The notes under the pieces are model-generated. The model searched no databases and was not told the DNA's origin. It saw only the letters and a program-made list of their open reading frames with translations. Below, in pieces: positions 22,746 through 36,129 of a DNA stretch of 64,000 bases. This stretch comes from Symsagittifera roscoffensis (Eukaryota; Xenacoelomorpha; Acoela; Convolutidae), in assembly GCF_963678635.1 (NCBI RefSeq), contig NC_087070.1, forward strand, positions 15,503,840 through 15,567,839, read 5' to 3'. Both the position numbers and the translations under genes were made by a program. Numbering within the stretch: position 1 is the first letter of the stretch; the number at the start of each line of letters is the position of its first letter.

Positions 22746-25700
22746 ACAGACAGCTAAATTTTAAACGTACAGCTAACTACGTTGTGTATCCATGCTACCT
22801 ACGTACAATTGTACCACAATAAAAGCATTAATTGTTGCAAACGCATAACAAAAGAAAAAATTGTAAAAACAGTTCAAAAAAGAAGTTTTTTGCTTTTTGT
22901 TAAAGTCTTTCTTGAACTCTTCTAAACTTTTCATGATTTCAAGGTTTTTTTGTAGACGATATGTCGCTTTTTATTTTAAATTCTATGTTGTCCTGGGTTT
23001 CTGACAGATTGTAGTACGAGCAAGATCGGCAGATTGAATACTAGCTCTAAGACCCATTGGTATCGATCATAGAACTGAGGGAGATAAGATGACCATGACG
23101 GAGAAAAGATGATCATAGAGTAACCGATGATCAAGTAAGGGCAGAATCGGCAGCTAGAGTGGGCATGTTCTTCGTTCTAGAAAAAGGGATTAGGAGATCT
23201 GAAAAAGACCCAGCCTGTCCGTTGTCGGGCCAAGAATACATTTTTCGAATATCTTGTCTACAAAACGTCTTTCTCCGAAAAATTTCGGGGAACCCACATT
23301 CCTCTTTAACTGGAAAGATTTTTTGGGTCGTCAAGATTTCCTCTGGGGGGGTTTTTGACAAAAATTGGGTTGTCAGTTGATCACGTCCGACCTCATGCTA
23401 CAATCTTTTACTGGTCCGCTGTGACCGGTGGGCTGTCCAAATCCGTGGTTTACTGATTTTCGCCTACTACAAATCTTAAATGGGTGGAAGTCTCGGGCAG
23501 TGGATGAGAGCCTAAATAAAGCACCGAGTAATGATTCGTCAATTTGTAAAAAATAGTCGTTTAAAATATTGAATCCAGAGTAGCCAAATCTAGAGAAAGA
23601 GAGGAACCTGGAGAGACCGGAAAAAATTTGGCGGTTGATTCGAATGGGTCGAAGGCTATTGGGTGCCGTGTATGCGTTTCGTCTGCTTTGTCAAGAAGTT
23701 TGGCAAGTATTTTTCTCACTGGCTTTCTATCATGTAAATTTGAACAATCATGCGGCTTTTCTCAGCGTGCGTGATGGATCCGGAAAAAGTTACTCTTGAA
23801 AACCGAACCAATTGCGTTAAAGAAGATATTTGAACGTGACAGTTTTGTCCGAGAAGTCAAATAATCTTGCTTTGACTATGTTGTAATCAGGATAGCCTTT
23901 TTCCGATTTACCGATTTCATTATTAAGGTTACCTGCTGTGGCTATCGAGAGATGGTGGAAGACGAAGATTTTTGAGTGGCATGGATTGTTGTAGGTATAG
24001 GTTGGACTCTGTACCCATGATCGTCACCGTTTAGTGCGAAGTATACGTCCTCTCGTTGCAACTCCCCATTCTGAGCCCATTTTTTTGATAGGATCGACTT
24101 GCCTTGATTTAAACAGTTATCATTAGCCATCAAATTTTTCCATAGAGAATTAAGTTAGCTTATCATTTAAAATTTTCTTTCGAAAATGTGCACTCGATAG
24201 ACGCTTGTTTAGCAATTCACTAAATTTGGATGAGCTTCTTGAATGATACTTGAAAACAAGATTTAAATTTTTTGGATGACGAAGCTTTGCCTTTACAGTA
24301 TATAAAATTCTTTCTCCATGTCCATTCGATCTGTTATTTTCAACATTCAAATATATAAGTTTTATATTGTTTTGTTCACAAAAGGAGTTGAATTTGTATA
24401 AAAAGCAACATGACTATGATTGGCTTTGATTTTTTAAAGAAACCATTAGATGGCAAATATCGTTTAAAAATTTGTGAACAAAAATGATGAGGTGTTATGT
24501 ACAATTTTTGCAGGAGCATTTTCTGTCAAGCGATATACGGACAACAAAACATATTTCTTTATTCTTCAAGTTTTTTCCTACAGTCAGTTAGAGGTGAAAC
24601 TTTTTCTCTATTAAGAAATGATTTTTTGAATTTTTTTTTGTTTGAAAAAACTCCAATAAACCTTATAGATTTCTACCGGCTTTTTTCTAGTTGGAAAAGA
24701 ATTTCCCATGTTGATATTTTTTTTCTGCAGCCGTAAATTTCTGCATTTGGATTTATTCCGCCGTAAACGTGCCGTGCTTAGATTTATTTTTACGAGGAAA
24801 GATATAAGCGACCACCAGATTGCTGCCCAATAAAAAAACGTCACTTTCTTGATGGTCTCTGGCGTATTTCTCAACAAAAGATCTATCAACTCGCAGAGGT
24901 CCTTTAATTGAATTGAAGTGACTAACCATGCAACAAGTTTTTCTTCGTTGGCCAAAATTCTGATACTTTGCTTGATCAAAAGTTTTTGAGATCAATGGGA
25001 GAACTAGGAGGGTTTAAGTCTGTTCCGTATTTGTTAGCAAGGCCTGATGACACGGAAAAAAACACATCATCTTTGAATTAGAAAGCAATTATGTAATCGA
25101 ATTTCTGAAACCGTGGGGATTGATGAAATATTGAGCCACTTAAGGAAATTCAGCTTTAAAACTAATGACTTTTGTTCATCATAACAAAATAAAGTAGAAC
25201 GTTGTCCAAAAAACTTATTCGCTTAAAAAGACACCGAATTGTCAAGTGGTATACAGTTTGAATCGAAATTTCCTCAACTAAAATTATTTTTGTTACAGAT
25301 CTTAAGTAATAGTCTGACCATCGAAATGATAGCGGCAATAAACTCAAGTTTAAATGGGATTGAAAACCCTGGCTTAGATTTCTGACCAATCAAATTGATC
25401 GAAGATAAATCTCCCGACGGAGTATTTATACTCAAAACTGAATTTACAGCGACTGGTGATTTATGAGCGATTTTGTAACTAACAGTAACCTGATCTGATC
25501 TTTTTTTAATAAGTACAAGTATTTTTTTATTGAGGCTAAAGCAAAATGTCGTCATATTGTGAGCGAAAGAAATGTTTGGCGGCAGGTTATTTTGACAGCA
25601 AATTGGTAAAAGTCCATATCTTTTACTGTCAAATGTGAATTTTCAAAAATAAAATTGGGAAAAACCTATTCACACATCGGGTTAATTTGTTTGAATTGCT

Positions 25701-28512
25701 TTTTCTCATGCTTTACTGACAATGCTGAATGTAGGGCTTTACGTTTTTTGACAATCACAAAATTAAATTCAATTTGAGATAATTTCGAAACTGATGCAAA
25801 TCCAAAACCACTCCCAAGGTTTCCTGGTCAATAATTGAATGTTCCTTTTCGTTAAACTTAACAATCTGGATGCAAAACCTTTTTTTTCGTATTTATCCGT
25901 CGGAGCTTTACCAGGGTTACCCCCAATCTTCTTTGTGAAGTGTCATCTTCAAGCCCAAACTTTTTCTTTCATTCCAAAATGGCTATTCTGCGTAACTCTT
26001 AAAATTTCCGTCTCTGGTGTTTTGGCTTCTCATTTTTGCTCCAGGGGCAGAATACATTTTGTATTCAGATTTCTAAGAAGAAAATTGAACTTAGCGTTGA
26101 CAAGCTGAATACAAATTTTAACTACTGGTATATTAGCCGAAAAAGGATCTTAGTTCAGAGATGTTTTTCGGGACGAACGAGCTCTTGATACTGTTGTCTT
26201 TTTGACAAACGGTCGTACCTCAGAATCAAAATTTCAAACCCAAGGACCCCTATTTTTTGTGGAAAGAGAGCAGAGCTTCCACAAACCACCGTCGTGTTAT
26301 TTTGTTCATTATTTCGTAAATTTTACAATTTTGTTTTGTGTTTGTCGGCTGTGCTTTTGAGGCTACTTAAGTATTGTTGATGTGATAAAAGTAAAAAATG
26401 GCAGAGAGGTTATCTTTCTTTTAAAAAAAGAGTGCATTAGCCTTGGGAACTTTTTTGGTGTGTCTCTTTGGAAGTTATGTAAGCTTAATTATGTTTTTAT
26501 AGTGCATTTTCTTATAGCTTTTTCAAAAGTCGATAAACTTTTTCAGGTGAGTTTTGGTAAATCGTATTTGCACTGTTGGGTTTCTCGGAGCGCCAGATTA
26601 TCGATAAATTCCAGAGTATTTGATATCGGGAAATTTTTTCCCAAAATTCTGGTTTTCAAGAAAATTGGAATCCAAAGCCAACTTCTGTGATCCATCTTTT
26701 TTTGTAATAACTATCGGATTTATAAAACATTTTGTCGCTCTTTTTTTTCAACGATGTGACTCTCGGATTTATATTTTCGAAATCATATTTGACACTGCTA
26801 AACAATAGAGAAGTTATTCTGCCCCTAGCTTGTATTGGTTTAAATGAAAAGGAAAAAGTTTTTTAGATCATTCGGAAGTTTTGATTTTCAAAAAGCTCAC
26901 AAACTTGTTTTGTGTAGAAACAGAACGTCATAAAGTTACTCCCGTCGGTTTGAAGATCGACAAAAAAGTTTGGAATGGGAAAATTCTTCCGTTGTGAAAT
27001 TTGCAAATCCGCTGTTTTCAATAACTGATCTTTACCCAGATATTTTGCTTGTGTCCGCCCGTAAGTTAAAAAAAAAGTAGTTTTTTTCATACTTAATTTT
27101 TTGACTAAAATTTAATCGCGTGTTTCGTGAAAAAGAAAATAGTATGTTCAGTGAACCTTGATTCGTGTTTTGAACAGTAAAACCTTCAGCCTAATTAAAA
27201 CGTTTCGTTTCAAAATATTTTGTAGGATAATTTGAACGGAAAGTTCATGTTCACATTTTGGTCCCATCAAACATCAATATTTAATAGTTTTTCCGTCTGT
27301 GTTTCTTTCTAATCATAGGTTGTTCCGACGCTGGGTTGTTCGATTTTTGTTATAAATTTTTCTTCCATTTGTTTTTGATTATTTGTGTTACATTTTTTGC
27401 AGCACATAATTTCAAATGATTCCTTGTAACAAAACTTCCAGACATTTTAAAGGTAGTCCCCCTTCTTGTAAATGTAGTCCCACTTCTTCAATTATGAGGC
27501 TAGGTTCTTTCTTAACTAGATTTGTACATTAAAATGTTGCGTGAAAAAAAATCAAAACGGGCAAACATGATTTGATTGTGTGGATAGAAATCTACCTATG
27601 TTTGTCAAAAAATTTTAAATTCTACCACAAATATCAAGCTACTAACACAAAAAGCACTTCAAATCGGGCTGAAAAAGATACCCAAATGAACAAGCGCGAT
27701 GAGTTCAGTAGCAGGGATATGTTACATATCATAGTTTTTTGATAAAAATTTCGGCTAAGAAGAAAAAAGTTTAAAAAGCAAAAGGACTAGCGGATAAAAA
27801 TAAGCTCAAACATAAGTCATTCCTACCTGAAGTGCATCTTTTCAAGATTGATTTTGGAAAAAAATTCCTTTGGAATTTAGTCAAATTTTCTTCATGGTCC
27901 AAAAGCAAGTAATCGGAGCTACTACCCTCTTTGAAATTATAAAGCTTTGGTTCTTACAATTTAGATTTTTTCGGCTTAGGACATGCCAGTTTTCACCATT
28001 TACAGTAAATTAAGATTTGAGTGAACTATTTTGCGAACTAGCAAAAAAAAAACCTGAAACAATAATAGCAAAAGCCTGATATCTTCAGTGAGACTCTTTT
28101 TACTACACTCAGCTGCTTATAACAAATTCACAAGTTTTGAAATACTAAGTGAGTTTGGTGGAAAGTGGCGTTTTCCGACCAAAAAATTTGGTAAAACCTT
28201 GAAACCAGACGTGAAAAATTTCATAGATGATGTTAATTCTGATCATTTGCTCTTGGTATATCTAGACATTTTGTCAAAATTCTCATTACAAAAAAAAACC
28301 GAGAAAAAACAGTCAGTTCCAAAGTTAACCTAAATTTGCACCTAGTTATGTCCTTTTTTGAAAAAAATGACTTGTTCCGGTATCGAAAAGTGAGTCAATT
28401 TGAGAATTTGCAAATGCATGAACTTCAAACGTTTCAGCACATACATAAGTCGTAAGGGTTTATACAAAAATTAGTCTGAGTGACGATCAATTTACAAAAT
28501 TCATTTTGTTGC
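22746..28512. other. Long gene-poor stretch
   Basis: No recognisable protein on either strand. Frames of 60-122 codons occur (for example 23942-24133, 24150-24350 and 24611-24979, all on the minus strand). They lack domains, several start with non-ATG codons, and none is long enough to trust. One fragment around 28188-28275 is similar to 30670-30725 (words CCTTGAAACC, TTCATAGATG, TCTTGGT-TAT), so an old dispersed element underlies part of the region. Confidence 0.4.
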
Positions 28513-29310
28513 AGTAGTTCTGATGACTTCCTCGCAGCGTAGATTATCGGATATCCTTCTCAGAGAGACCAACGTTCAAAAACATTGGAGTTCGCTTTTT
28601 TGTCAAGAAAGTACGGTTAATATATTTTGAGTTCTTATGTTTGATATTTTGAAAATGTTTAGGGGTTCAAACGTCCCTTCGAAATCCTTAAGCAGGAGCA
28701 TTTTTGTGGCAAAAGCTGGTATCAATCATTTGCCAGTTCACAAAATGATCGAAGTCTCTTGCGATTCACAGGTACTTCTGAGCTCAATTTTTTTTCAATC
28801 TGTCAATTTATAGAATTCAATCCAATAGCTGATGCTGATTTATCCATAAAAAAGGCATGATTGGTTGGAGTACTTCGGCATTGTTACTGCTTCGCTCAAA
28901 TTGTCTGCAAAGTCTTTAGCTGCAATTAAGTATAAACTAAAATTAATCAGGAATACCCTAATGCTCGAAAGACCGGAAGGACCTATTTTGTTTCAACCAA
29001 TTTGAGCACAGTATTGAAAAGAAAAAAACAGTCAGTTCTGGTTAGTTTGAAAGGCGTTACTTGATTAGGCAACTTTGAGCTATCGGTCTTTTGTGCACGA
29101 GAAAAGTCCCCGAAAATTAGGTAAGCATATCAGAAATGGGCTTTTAAATCTATCACTCAACAGAATCCGATAATTATTTTGTGGTACCTGATTTTGTGTG
29201 GAAAACAAAAACTAAAACACACCCGAATACAAACTTCCTCCCCATTTTCAAAATGGTGGGAACAAAAAGATATATTTACGCGTTAATAAGAATTTTACAG
29301 TGATTCTAAC
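28513..29310. repeat. Dispersed repeat, family R1, copy 2
   Basis: Partner of 21690-22745 in the same orientation, by eye about 80-85% identical in the best blocks. It lacks the 280-bp segment of copy 1 and has its own extension near 29250-29290. Family unknown. Confidence 0.85.
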
Positions 29311-31099
29311 TACGTACTACGATCTTGAAAACTGATCAATCAATCGTGTGACTTTTTTTTTCATCTCTCCACTTCTAAATTCATCCTGCAGATTCATGCT
29401 AGGTAGATTTTTTTCCAAAATGTATTGCAGCGGATGTTACTTTCACTTTGTTTGTTCGGTTTATGTAGAATTCCACAGCAAACACCTGAATTTTTGTAAT
29501 TTTATTCTATTTTTTGATTTATAAGAATTTGGGGCTTAACATTGTGTTTTGCTTCCTTTAATAAAATCCGCTCAATGGCTTGCCCGTAACCTTAGTGGTT
29601 TTGCACAGGGTGTGCGCTGCCCATGTGGCAAACCAATTTACAGGGTACTGATTTGTCATCCACTCCGCAACCGTATAAGAATATTGTGAGATCTGTGACA
29701 GGAAACCGAAAAGAAGACGTTTTGAGCAATGCAAAAAAACTTACATTTTTTTTTTAGCTTACTCCAAACAAAAGTTAGCAACAAAATTGAAATCGGTTTT
29801 TGGACAATATGTTAACATGAGCTCATGTATAAACATAAAGTATTGATGATTTAAAAACTAATTTTTGAAAATTTTTTTCTAAACCAAGTGCAAAGTTGAT
29901 GAGGCCACGAGTTTGAAAAGAAAAGAAACGTTGGAAAACCAAAACTTGTAATCATGTATTCATCGCGAACATTTTAAAAAATCTTCAAAAAAAGGTCAAT
30001 AAACAAGAAGATCATGATTATATTGACAGACCAAACATGATGAATGTGCAAGTATTGGAGCAATTCAAGTCAAAAATCTTGAAAGCATGTTGGAAATTTG
30101 CTGGGATATAACTCCAAAAACGGTTTGCCAAATGATTCGAGATTTTATCACTAAAACATATGAAACCAAAAAAAACTTGCCCGACGAACAACATCTAGGG
30201 CCTCATGAAATTGAGGGCAAGAGCATAGGAATGTCATATTAACTTAAAGATAAATTTGCACAAAGTTCAACTAACTGAAATAAAAAACCTTTCAAACTTG
30301 GCTATTGAGGCTAGTTTCAAAACACGTTCAGGAGCAGGGTTATATAACAAAAAAAAATTGAGCTCGAAATTAAAATGGATTTCAGATAATAGAATGATTT
30401 CAGATAATACTCTCAGGAAATTATCAAAAAGCTTCTGTATGGACCAGAGAAAATAATAAAAGCTCTCCGTTATGAAATTAATCTTTTTTGGTTTGAAAGA
30501 CAGTTTTTTTCCGATTTAGAAAATTCTAGTACAGCATCAACATTCATTATAGATTTAGAGGAAAGCAAATTTTCTTGAAATAGCAAAAAAACTCTACACA
30601 ATGTGAAAGAGTCTTTGCAATTGATTGATCTTTTCAGCTTTTCAGTAGGACAATTTTTACAAAATGTAGACCTTGAAACCAAGTTTAAATTGTTTCATAG
30701 ATGGTAGCTCGGATCATTTCCTCTTGGTCTATGTACAAAAAAACTCAAAATTTTATTGACTAAAATTCACAATCAACCTGAAAAACAGGCAATTTCAGAG
30801 AAAAAACTGATGTTGCTTTTAGTTTTGTCCTCGTGTGTAGAACATTGTTGTGCTCGATTATCAGAAAATGAGTCATATACTTTGAATTTCGAAAAGAAAA
30901 TAAACTGAAAGAAACTAAAAAGCTGTATTACTTTTAACCTTTTGGTTAAATTAAAAAGTTTCTGATAATTTTTTGTTCATTTTGAGTTGTTTTTTAAAAT
31001 AAAATGTGTTTTTCCGATCAAAATGCGACAAATGCTCGGCGGCAAAACACTTAGTGTCATCTCCCTGTTTCTAATTCATCGCGCGTGTTTATGACAGGC
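29311..31099. other. No gene recognised; fragments of old repeats
   Basis: 29575-29640 resembles 32125-32180 (GGCTTGCCC-TA-CCT-A and GGTGT-TGCTG-CCAT words). 30840-30960 resembles 32425-32530. The order is the same in both places, suggesting a further decayed dispersed element on either side of the tandem array. Confidence 0.45.
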
Positions 31100-32105
31100 A
31101 TGGCATCTCTTTCCTGAAATGTAATGCCGCCAGTGTCAGAAACTAGGTTGGTTTTTCGACCTATGTACAGTTATCCGAAAAATCTCGTTCTCTTTCCCAT
31201 TTCCGTAATGCTGAATTCGGTGATCAAATGGCGAGTCTGCATTTTTGTGTTCTTGGTTTCTAAATATAAAAATTGGAGTGTCCAATAAAATGGAGTTATA
31301 TCTACTGTGAGACAGTTTATAAAACATTTTCATTTAGAGGCTATCGCAGAATGCTGACTACAGCAATGTTAAACATGATTGTAATTTTCTTGGGGTCAAA
31401 ACTATGTGAAAACTACGACAAGCTTCGCATCTGTTTCTTAAACTGTATTGCCGCTTTTATCAGAAATTAGTTTGATTGTTCGACCTATGTACAATTATCC
31501 AAAAAATTCCGTACTTTCCCCAATTCCGCATTGCCGAAAATGAAGGGCATCCGATGAGTCTGCTTCTTTGTGCTCTTTATTCCTAGTAATCAAGTTTTTC
31601 TCCAACATAGTTGGAGTTTCATCCACTGTAAAATAATTGTAAACACCTTCACTTTGAAATTTTTGCAGAATGGTGACTACAGCAATACTAAACTTGGCTG
31701 TAGTTCCTTGTGGTAAAAACTATGTAAGCATTGCTTAACAGTCGTAGCCTGCCGGCACCTCTCGCCTAAAACGTATAGCCGCTAATGTCAGAAATTATAC
31801 TGGTTGTTCGATCTAGTGTACAATTATCCAGAAACCCCGCATTTTCACCAATTCCGCATTGCAAAATTTGGAGACCAACCAGTAGTCTGAGTTTTTGTAT
31901 TTCTCGTTTCTAATAATAAATTTTTGTTCGACATGAGTGGTGTTACATCAATTGTAACACAGTGTATGGAACACTCTCTTTTTGAGGTTATTGCAGAATT
32001 CTGACAACAGCAATGTTGAACATAGTTGTAGTTTCTTGCGGTAAAACCTCTGTTAACAATGCTTTTAAAAGTCGTAGCCTGCTCGCAGTAAATCATTTCG
32101 TGGCT
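31100..32105. repeat. Three-copy tandem repeat, unit about 327 bp
   Basis: Anchors GCCGC-N-TCAGAAA-TA at about 31126, 31450 and 31779 give periods of about 324 and 329 bp. Each unit contains TTCGACCTATGTACAATTATCC, a CC-ATTTCCGCATTGC block, an AGTCTG-TTTTTGTG block and TGCAGAAT-CTGAC-ACAGCAAT. Copies are diverged by roughly 20-25% by eye. No frame persists across units. It is a short satellite or an internally duplicated transposon fragment. Confidence 0.85.
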
Positions 32106-32879
32106 AAGTGGAAGAACTGCTCTCATTGTCTACGGGCTTGCCCTTAGCCTCACTATTTTTTCCAAAGGTGTCTGCTGTCCATTTTTTGGAAACTTTTTTG
32201 AGATACCATTTTGTCACTCTAAATGTCCTATTAGCTTCAAAAGCCAACTAGTTGTTTCAAAAGCTTCAAAAATCAAAAAAAATCCTAATTTTTGATCTTA
32301 GTTTTTATTCTTTTTTGAAAATCAAATGACTTAGGATGTTTTCTTAATCGATGATCTTGATGTAACACTATGAATTCCTAGAACTTCTTAAGAAATTGTG
32401 ATGTAAAAAAAACAAATTCCTTAGAAAACTGTTGTGATCGATCATCGGAAAATGAGTCTTATTGGATTTTCAATTTATTTTTGAAAAATAAGAAAATGAA
32501 GAAAATAAGCAACTTCTTTTAACAAAAACTGTTGTGATAAACTTTTTTATTGTTTGTCGAGCGCCTTTTACGGGACTTTAGAGACAGGTCCTTCGTATAG
32601 GTTTCTGGTCTGGGGAGTTTAATGGTGTGCCACTGCTTCAATTTTACTTTTAATAGTTTCTTCTTCAGGTATAAAACTCCAACCCTGATATTATGAGTTA
32701 ATTCAGTCTCCTTGTGCCCAGTCAAGTTTGATTTTTTTCCATACGCCGCAGCGTCAAAGTGAGGAAAAACAACAAAGGATGTACAAGCGAAGAGTTCAGT
32801 ACTTCAGTAGTTTTAAGTTGGATGAGGTGTGATTGTTTTCTAATTTGGTAATATCCTTTATGTGGTAACGTAAAATCTG
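32106..32879. other. No gene recognised
   Basis: Contains the partner fragments of 29575-29640 and 30840-30960 described above. Open frames on the minus strand (32519-32725 and 32722-33024) have no domain. Confidence 0.4.
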
Positions 32880-35070
32880 TCAATAATGCTTCAATTGGTA
32901 ATGACTTACTGCTAGATAATTCTATAAATACAGCCATTTCTAATGTTTGAGCACTCAAAAAAGTACCTAGAGACTCGCTTGCTCTCTTGGCAGAAAACCT
33001 CTGGAATAAAACGAAAAAATTCACCTACAGTTTTTTGTTACTTTTTAGTTGGTTTTTGCTGACGTAATTTTATGTTTTTTTTTCGAACAACCCAAACGAA
33101 AATGTCGAAAACGAGCGACAATTATGAGCTCCAAATAAAAAAACATAAAAACCAAAACTGTTTTACGGCCTAGACCCTTTTCACAAGGATCAAGCCCGAG
33201 CGAAAAAATTGTATGGGAGTTTTCAGGTAGAATGTGGTACTAAAAGTTGAGATGAAATTGCTGCGTACTCCTTCAGAAACTTGATAGAGCGTGACGACAA
33301 CTTTAAGTGCTCAGTTTTACTTAGAGTAAAATTCAGTATTGCATATATTTTTGCATATTAAAGAAACTGTACTGAACCACAATTTTTTGAACCACCAATA
33401 GTTGTACAAAAATATTCCTTACTGTTTGCAGAAACAAAAACTTGCTAGAAAAAACGAGCTTGAACACAAATTAAAAGTTTAAGTTTCAGATGATAGCAAA
33501 CTAACCGATAAATAATAAAAGTGCTTCGAGACCTTAAAAAAATGTGCCATTCCCCCGGATTGGCACAATCGAACCCGCCTTTTAAAACGAACAAAGACGG
33601 TAAAGACTTTAATGGTGGTTTTGATATTAAAAAGAGGGTCAGAATTTTTTTAAAATTTTAGTTTTTCAAAATTTCGATTGTAGCTAGAATATTTCTCAGA
33701 AAGTAAAAACGGCCATTTTGTCCAAAAAAACAAGAAAAGGAAACAACCGGATAAAGAGACGAAAATCAGTTGAAAGAAAAACAAGAGAAAAACGAAGCCT
33801 CTCATCGTGGTAAAAAGACACTATAAGACGCTTATCTGAGGAAGATCAGACAAAAAGAAGATCCAGTGGGACAACAGGACTGAATTCGTACCCTGCCGTG
33901 CCACGAAAACGGAGAGGTAACGACGTTATCTCCGAGAGAACACGGAATTGGAGGCCCGGTGCCCAGAGACTGTTAGAGACAATTTAGGTACTTTACAGAC
34001 ATTTTAGCTCCTGCAATCGCCAATGGATTTAGTGTATAACTGTCAGTAAAAACATAGTAAATTATGATTTTTTAGCTGTGTTTTTAATATTAATCACGTA
34101 GTCTGGGGATTCGAGACCCAGCAATGGGGCTATTTTTGCATGTAAGCGAAAGCTCATCAAATGTCGGTTGGCTGATGGCCTAAAAAGGGTACTTTTCTAC
34201 TTAGCCCATAACAGACCAGAAAAACATTTGATTAGATCTAGACGGTTAACAACGAGTCGAATTAGGGTAATTGACGTCAGCCAGTCATCAATAGGTACTG
34301 TTTCCATGCTCCGTCACTGTGTGATGTATGGGCGATTGTTACAACATCAGAAAATAGGAAAAAATGTAATTTAAGACTCAAGACAAACAAAATGTGAATT
34401 GTTTTTTCTAGGACCGACCTTAATTACGCAGTACAGAACAATGAAAAGTCTTTTGAATAAAATATGTCCAAATTTAAAAAAAAACCCAAATCTACTAATA
34501 TCATGCCGGAAAAATCTGCTAGAAAAAATATGGTTGAGCTGGAAAAAATTTTGATGGTTTTTGAGAAGCTGAGTGCTTATAATTGTTTTTTTATCATCCA
34601 AAAAAAATCGGAGGCATGCTAAAATTTTCCGATTTTAGGCCTAAAAGTCCTGGTTTTTTGCTTGGGTGCTTCTTCCAAGTGGCTTGGGTGCTTCTTCCGC
34701 TCGCCTACCAGCATTACCCGCTCGTTCAACCTCAGCAGGAGAAGCGAAAGCTGCCTTAAATGATTTTTTAAATTGGAGCATGAGGTAGAACATATAATGA
34801 TGTATTAAAGTTTTTTGTATAGTTCAGCAAAATGTAAACTAGCACCGGAAAAATGAATCAAAAAATTGGACGTGAACATTTTTGATAACGAAAAATCTCA
34901 AAAAACTTTGAAGTTTAAATCTACTGATGTAAAAAGGTTCAATGCTTACCAGGATAAGTTCGCATCGTAATGGCTGAATGTCATACCGTGTTAAAACTTC
35001 AGATGAAAATTGTCAAAACATCAGCTTAAAATCCCATTGGACTCCACTTAGGTTTCTCCTTAAGAACTTG
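32880..35070 (+). pseudogene. Ruined RT-type retroelement, copy A (with solo LTR inside)
   Basis: 32880-33015 matches 36130-36265, and 34545-35070 matches 36650-37160 in the same order and strand, so both are copies of one element. In translation the later part still reads GLGASSARLPALPARSTSAG and then STDVKRF and WLNVIPC with many stops. This parallels GGLGVSFACLLCLHAFLAS, TDVKRF and LLNVIPC in copy B. The RT core is not recognisable in either copy. The solo LTR at 33543-34343 interrupts it. It is dead, and older than the LTR insertion. Confidence 0.65.
33543..34343 (+). repeat. Diverged solo LTR, same family as the 37-56 kb element
   Basis: It begins TGTGCCATTC and ends GGGCGATTGTTACA, the same termini as the LTRs at 37205 and 55216 read on their sense strand, but here on the + strand. 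It is alignable along its whole 801 bp: ATTTCGAT, CGGCCATTTTG, GACGAAAATCAG, CTCTCATCGTGG, CCCAGAGACTGTTA, ATCACGTAGTCTG, GATGGCCTAAAAA, AACAGACCAGAAAA and GAATTAGGGTAA. Identity by eye is about 70%, so it is far older than the intact element. No internal sequence and no clear target duplication (flanks AAAAA and ACATC). Confidence 0.9.
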
Positions 35071-35384
35071 AATTAATATTTTAGTACAAAGTCAAGGAGA
35101 CGTCAGGATTTAGTTTTAGGCTTTCAATCTTCTGCCTTTTGCAATCCCAGAACGCAAGGCATTTATTTGGTTAAGTTAGGAAGCCGCAATTATCTAAAAA
35201 TCAGACTGATAGTTGACCAATGTTATAATTGAAGCTGTAAGAGTTTCAAAAAATCTCGGATCATCGGCAATCTTTTAAAATTTAACGTCAAACCAAAGAG
35301 CTTGTTCATAAAAATTAAGGAACACAAAGAACCTATCAGACAAGAGGTATTTCTATTAAGGTATCTGACATCAGCCAGTGTCAA

Positions 35385-36045
35385 TCGGGATTTTTGTTCC
35401 GAACTTTTGAAAAGCTTTTTGTTCCAACCTTTTCCTATAGTTTTTCAACCAAAATGAGGTACCAAAAAAAGTGTGGGAATGGGTCGAAATATATATCATA
35501 ATAAATCCCTTTTAATTGTGATTCGAACGACATTAGAAAATTTCAAAAACTTTCCAGTGTCGAGAAAAACCGGTTTGAAATTTTTCTTTTTAATCTAATT
35601 TCGAACTAATCTGGTGTGAGCACTTAGTCTTACAGTTGCTTATTTATGCTTACTTTAAGCCGTGAAAGCAGTTTGCTCAAATAAAAAAGTTTTTGTAGGT
35701 TTTGTGCTATTTTGTAAACAAAGAGTGAAGCTTTTGAATAAATTTTAATTTTTTTTTTTTTAAACAATTTTTTTTGTTTTTTTAATCCTTTTTCTTCCAA
35801 AACTGTATTCAGAATGGCCTTTCTTACTATGATTGTCTAATATAGCAGTTTTCTGAAGGAAAACAAGTTTTTTGTTTTTATTCAGATCTTTTTATCCAAC
35901 CACGCAGAAAAACGGCACTAATCTGAAAAAAAAACTTTTTTTATCACACCATGCAGAAAAAACGACACTAATTTGAAAAAAAGACTGTGGTCCAAATATT
36001 TCACAGTAACGTTCTACTTGCACAGTAACCGGCTATCCTTGTTTC
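35385..36045. repeat. Dispersed repeat, family R2, copy 2
   Basis: Partner of 4170-4695. It contains an internal duplication of the CA-GCAGAAAAACG-CACTAAT-TGAAAAAAA block at about 35900 and 35950, paralleling an internal duplication at a different place in copy 1. Non-coding. Confidence 0.7.
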
Positions 36046-36129
36046 AATTTTCGGTTACTGTGTAAATTTTAGCGACTTTAAGAAAATCCAATGGTTTCAA
36101 TGTCCTTATGCGTTGATGTATTGTAATGT

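Noticed and set aside
34100-34130. tRNA-like B box (GGGATTCGAGACCC) near 34107
   Set aside because: It lies in the solo LTR and the same segment in the intact LTRs is mutated; no cloverleaf could be formed around it.
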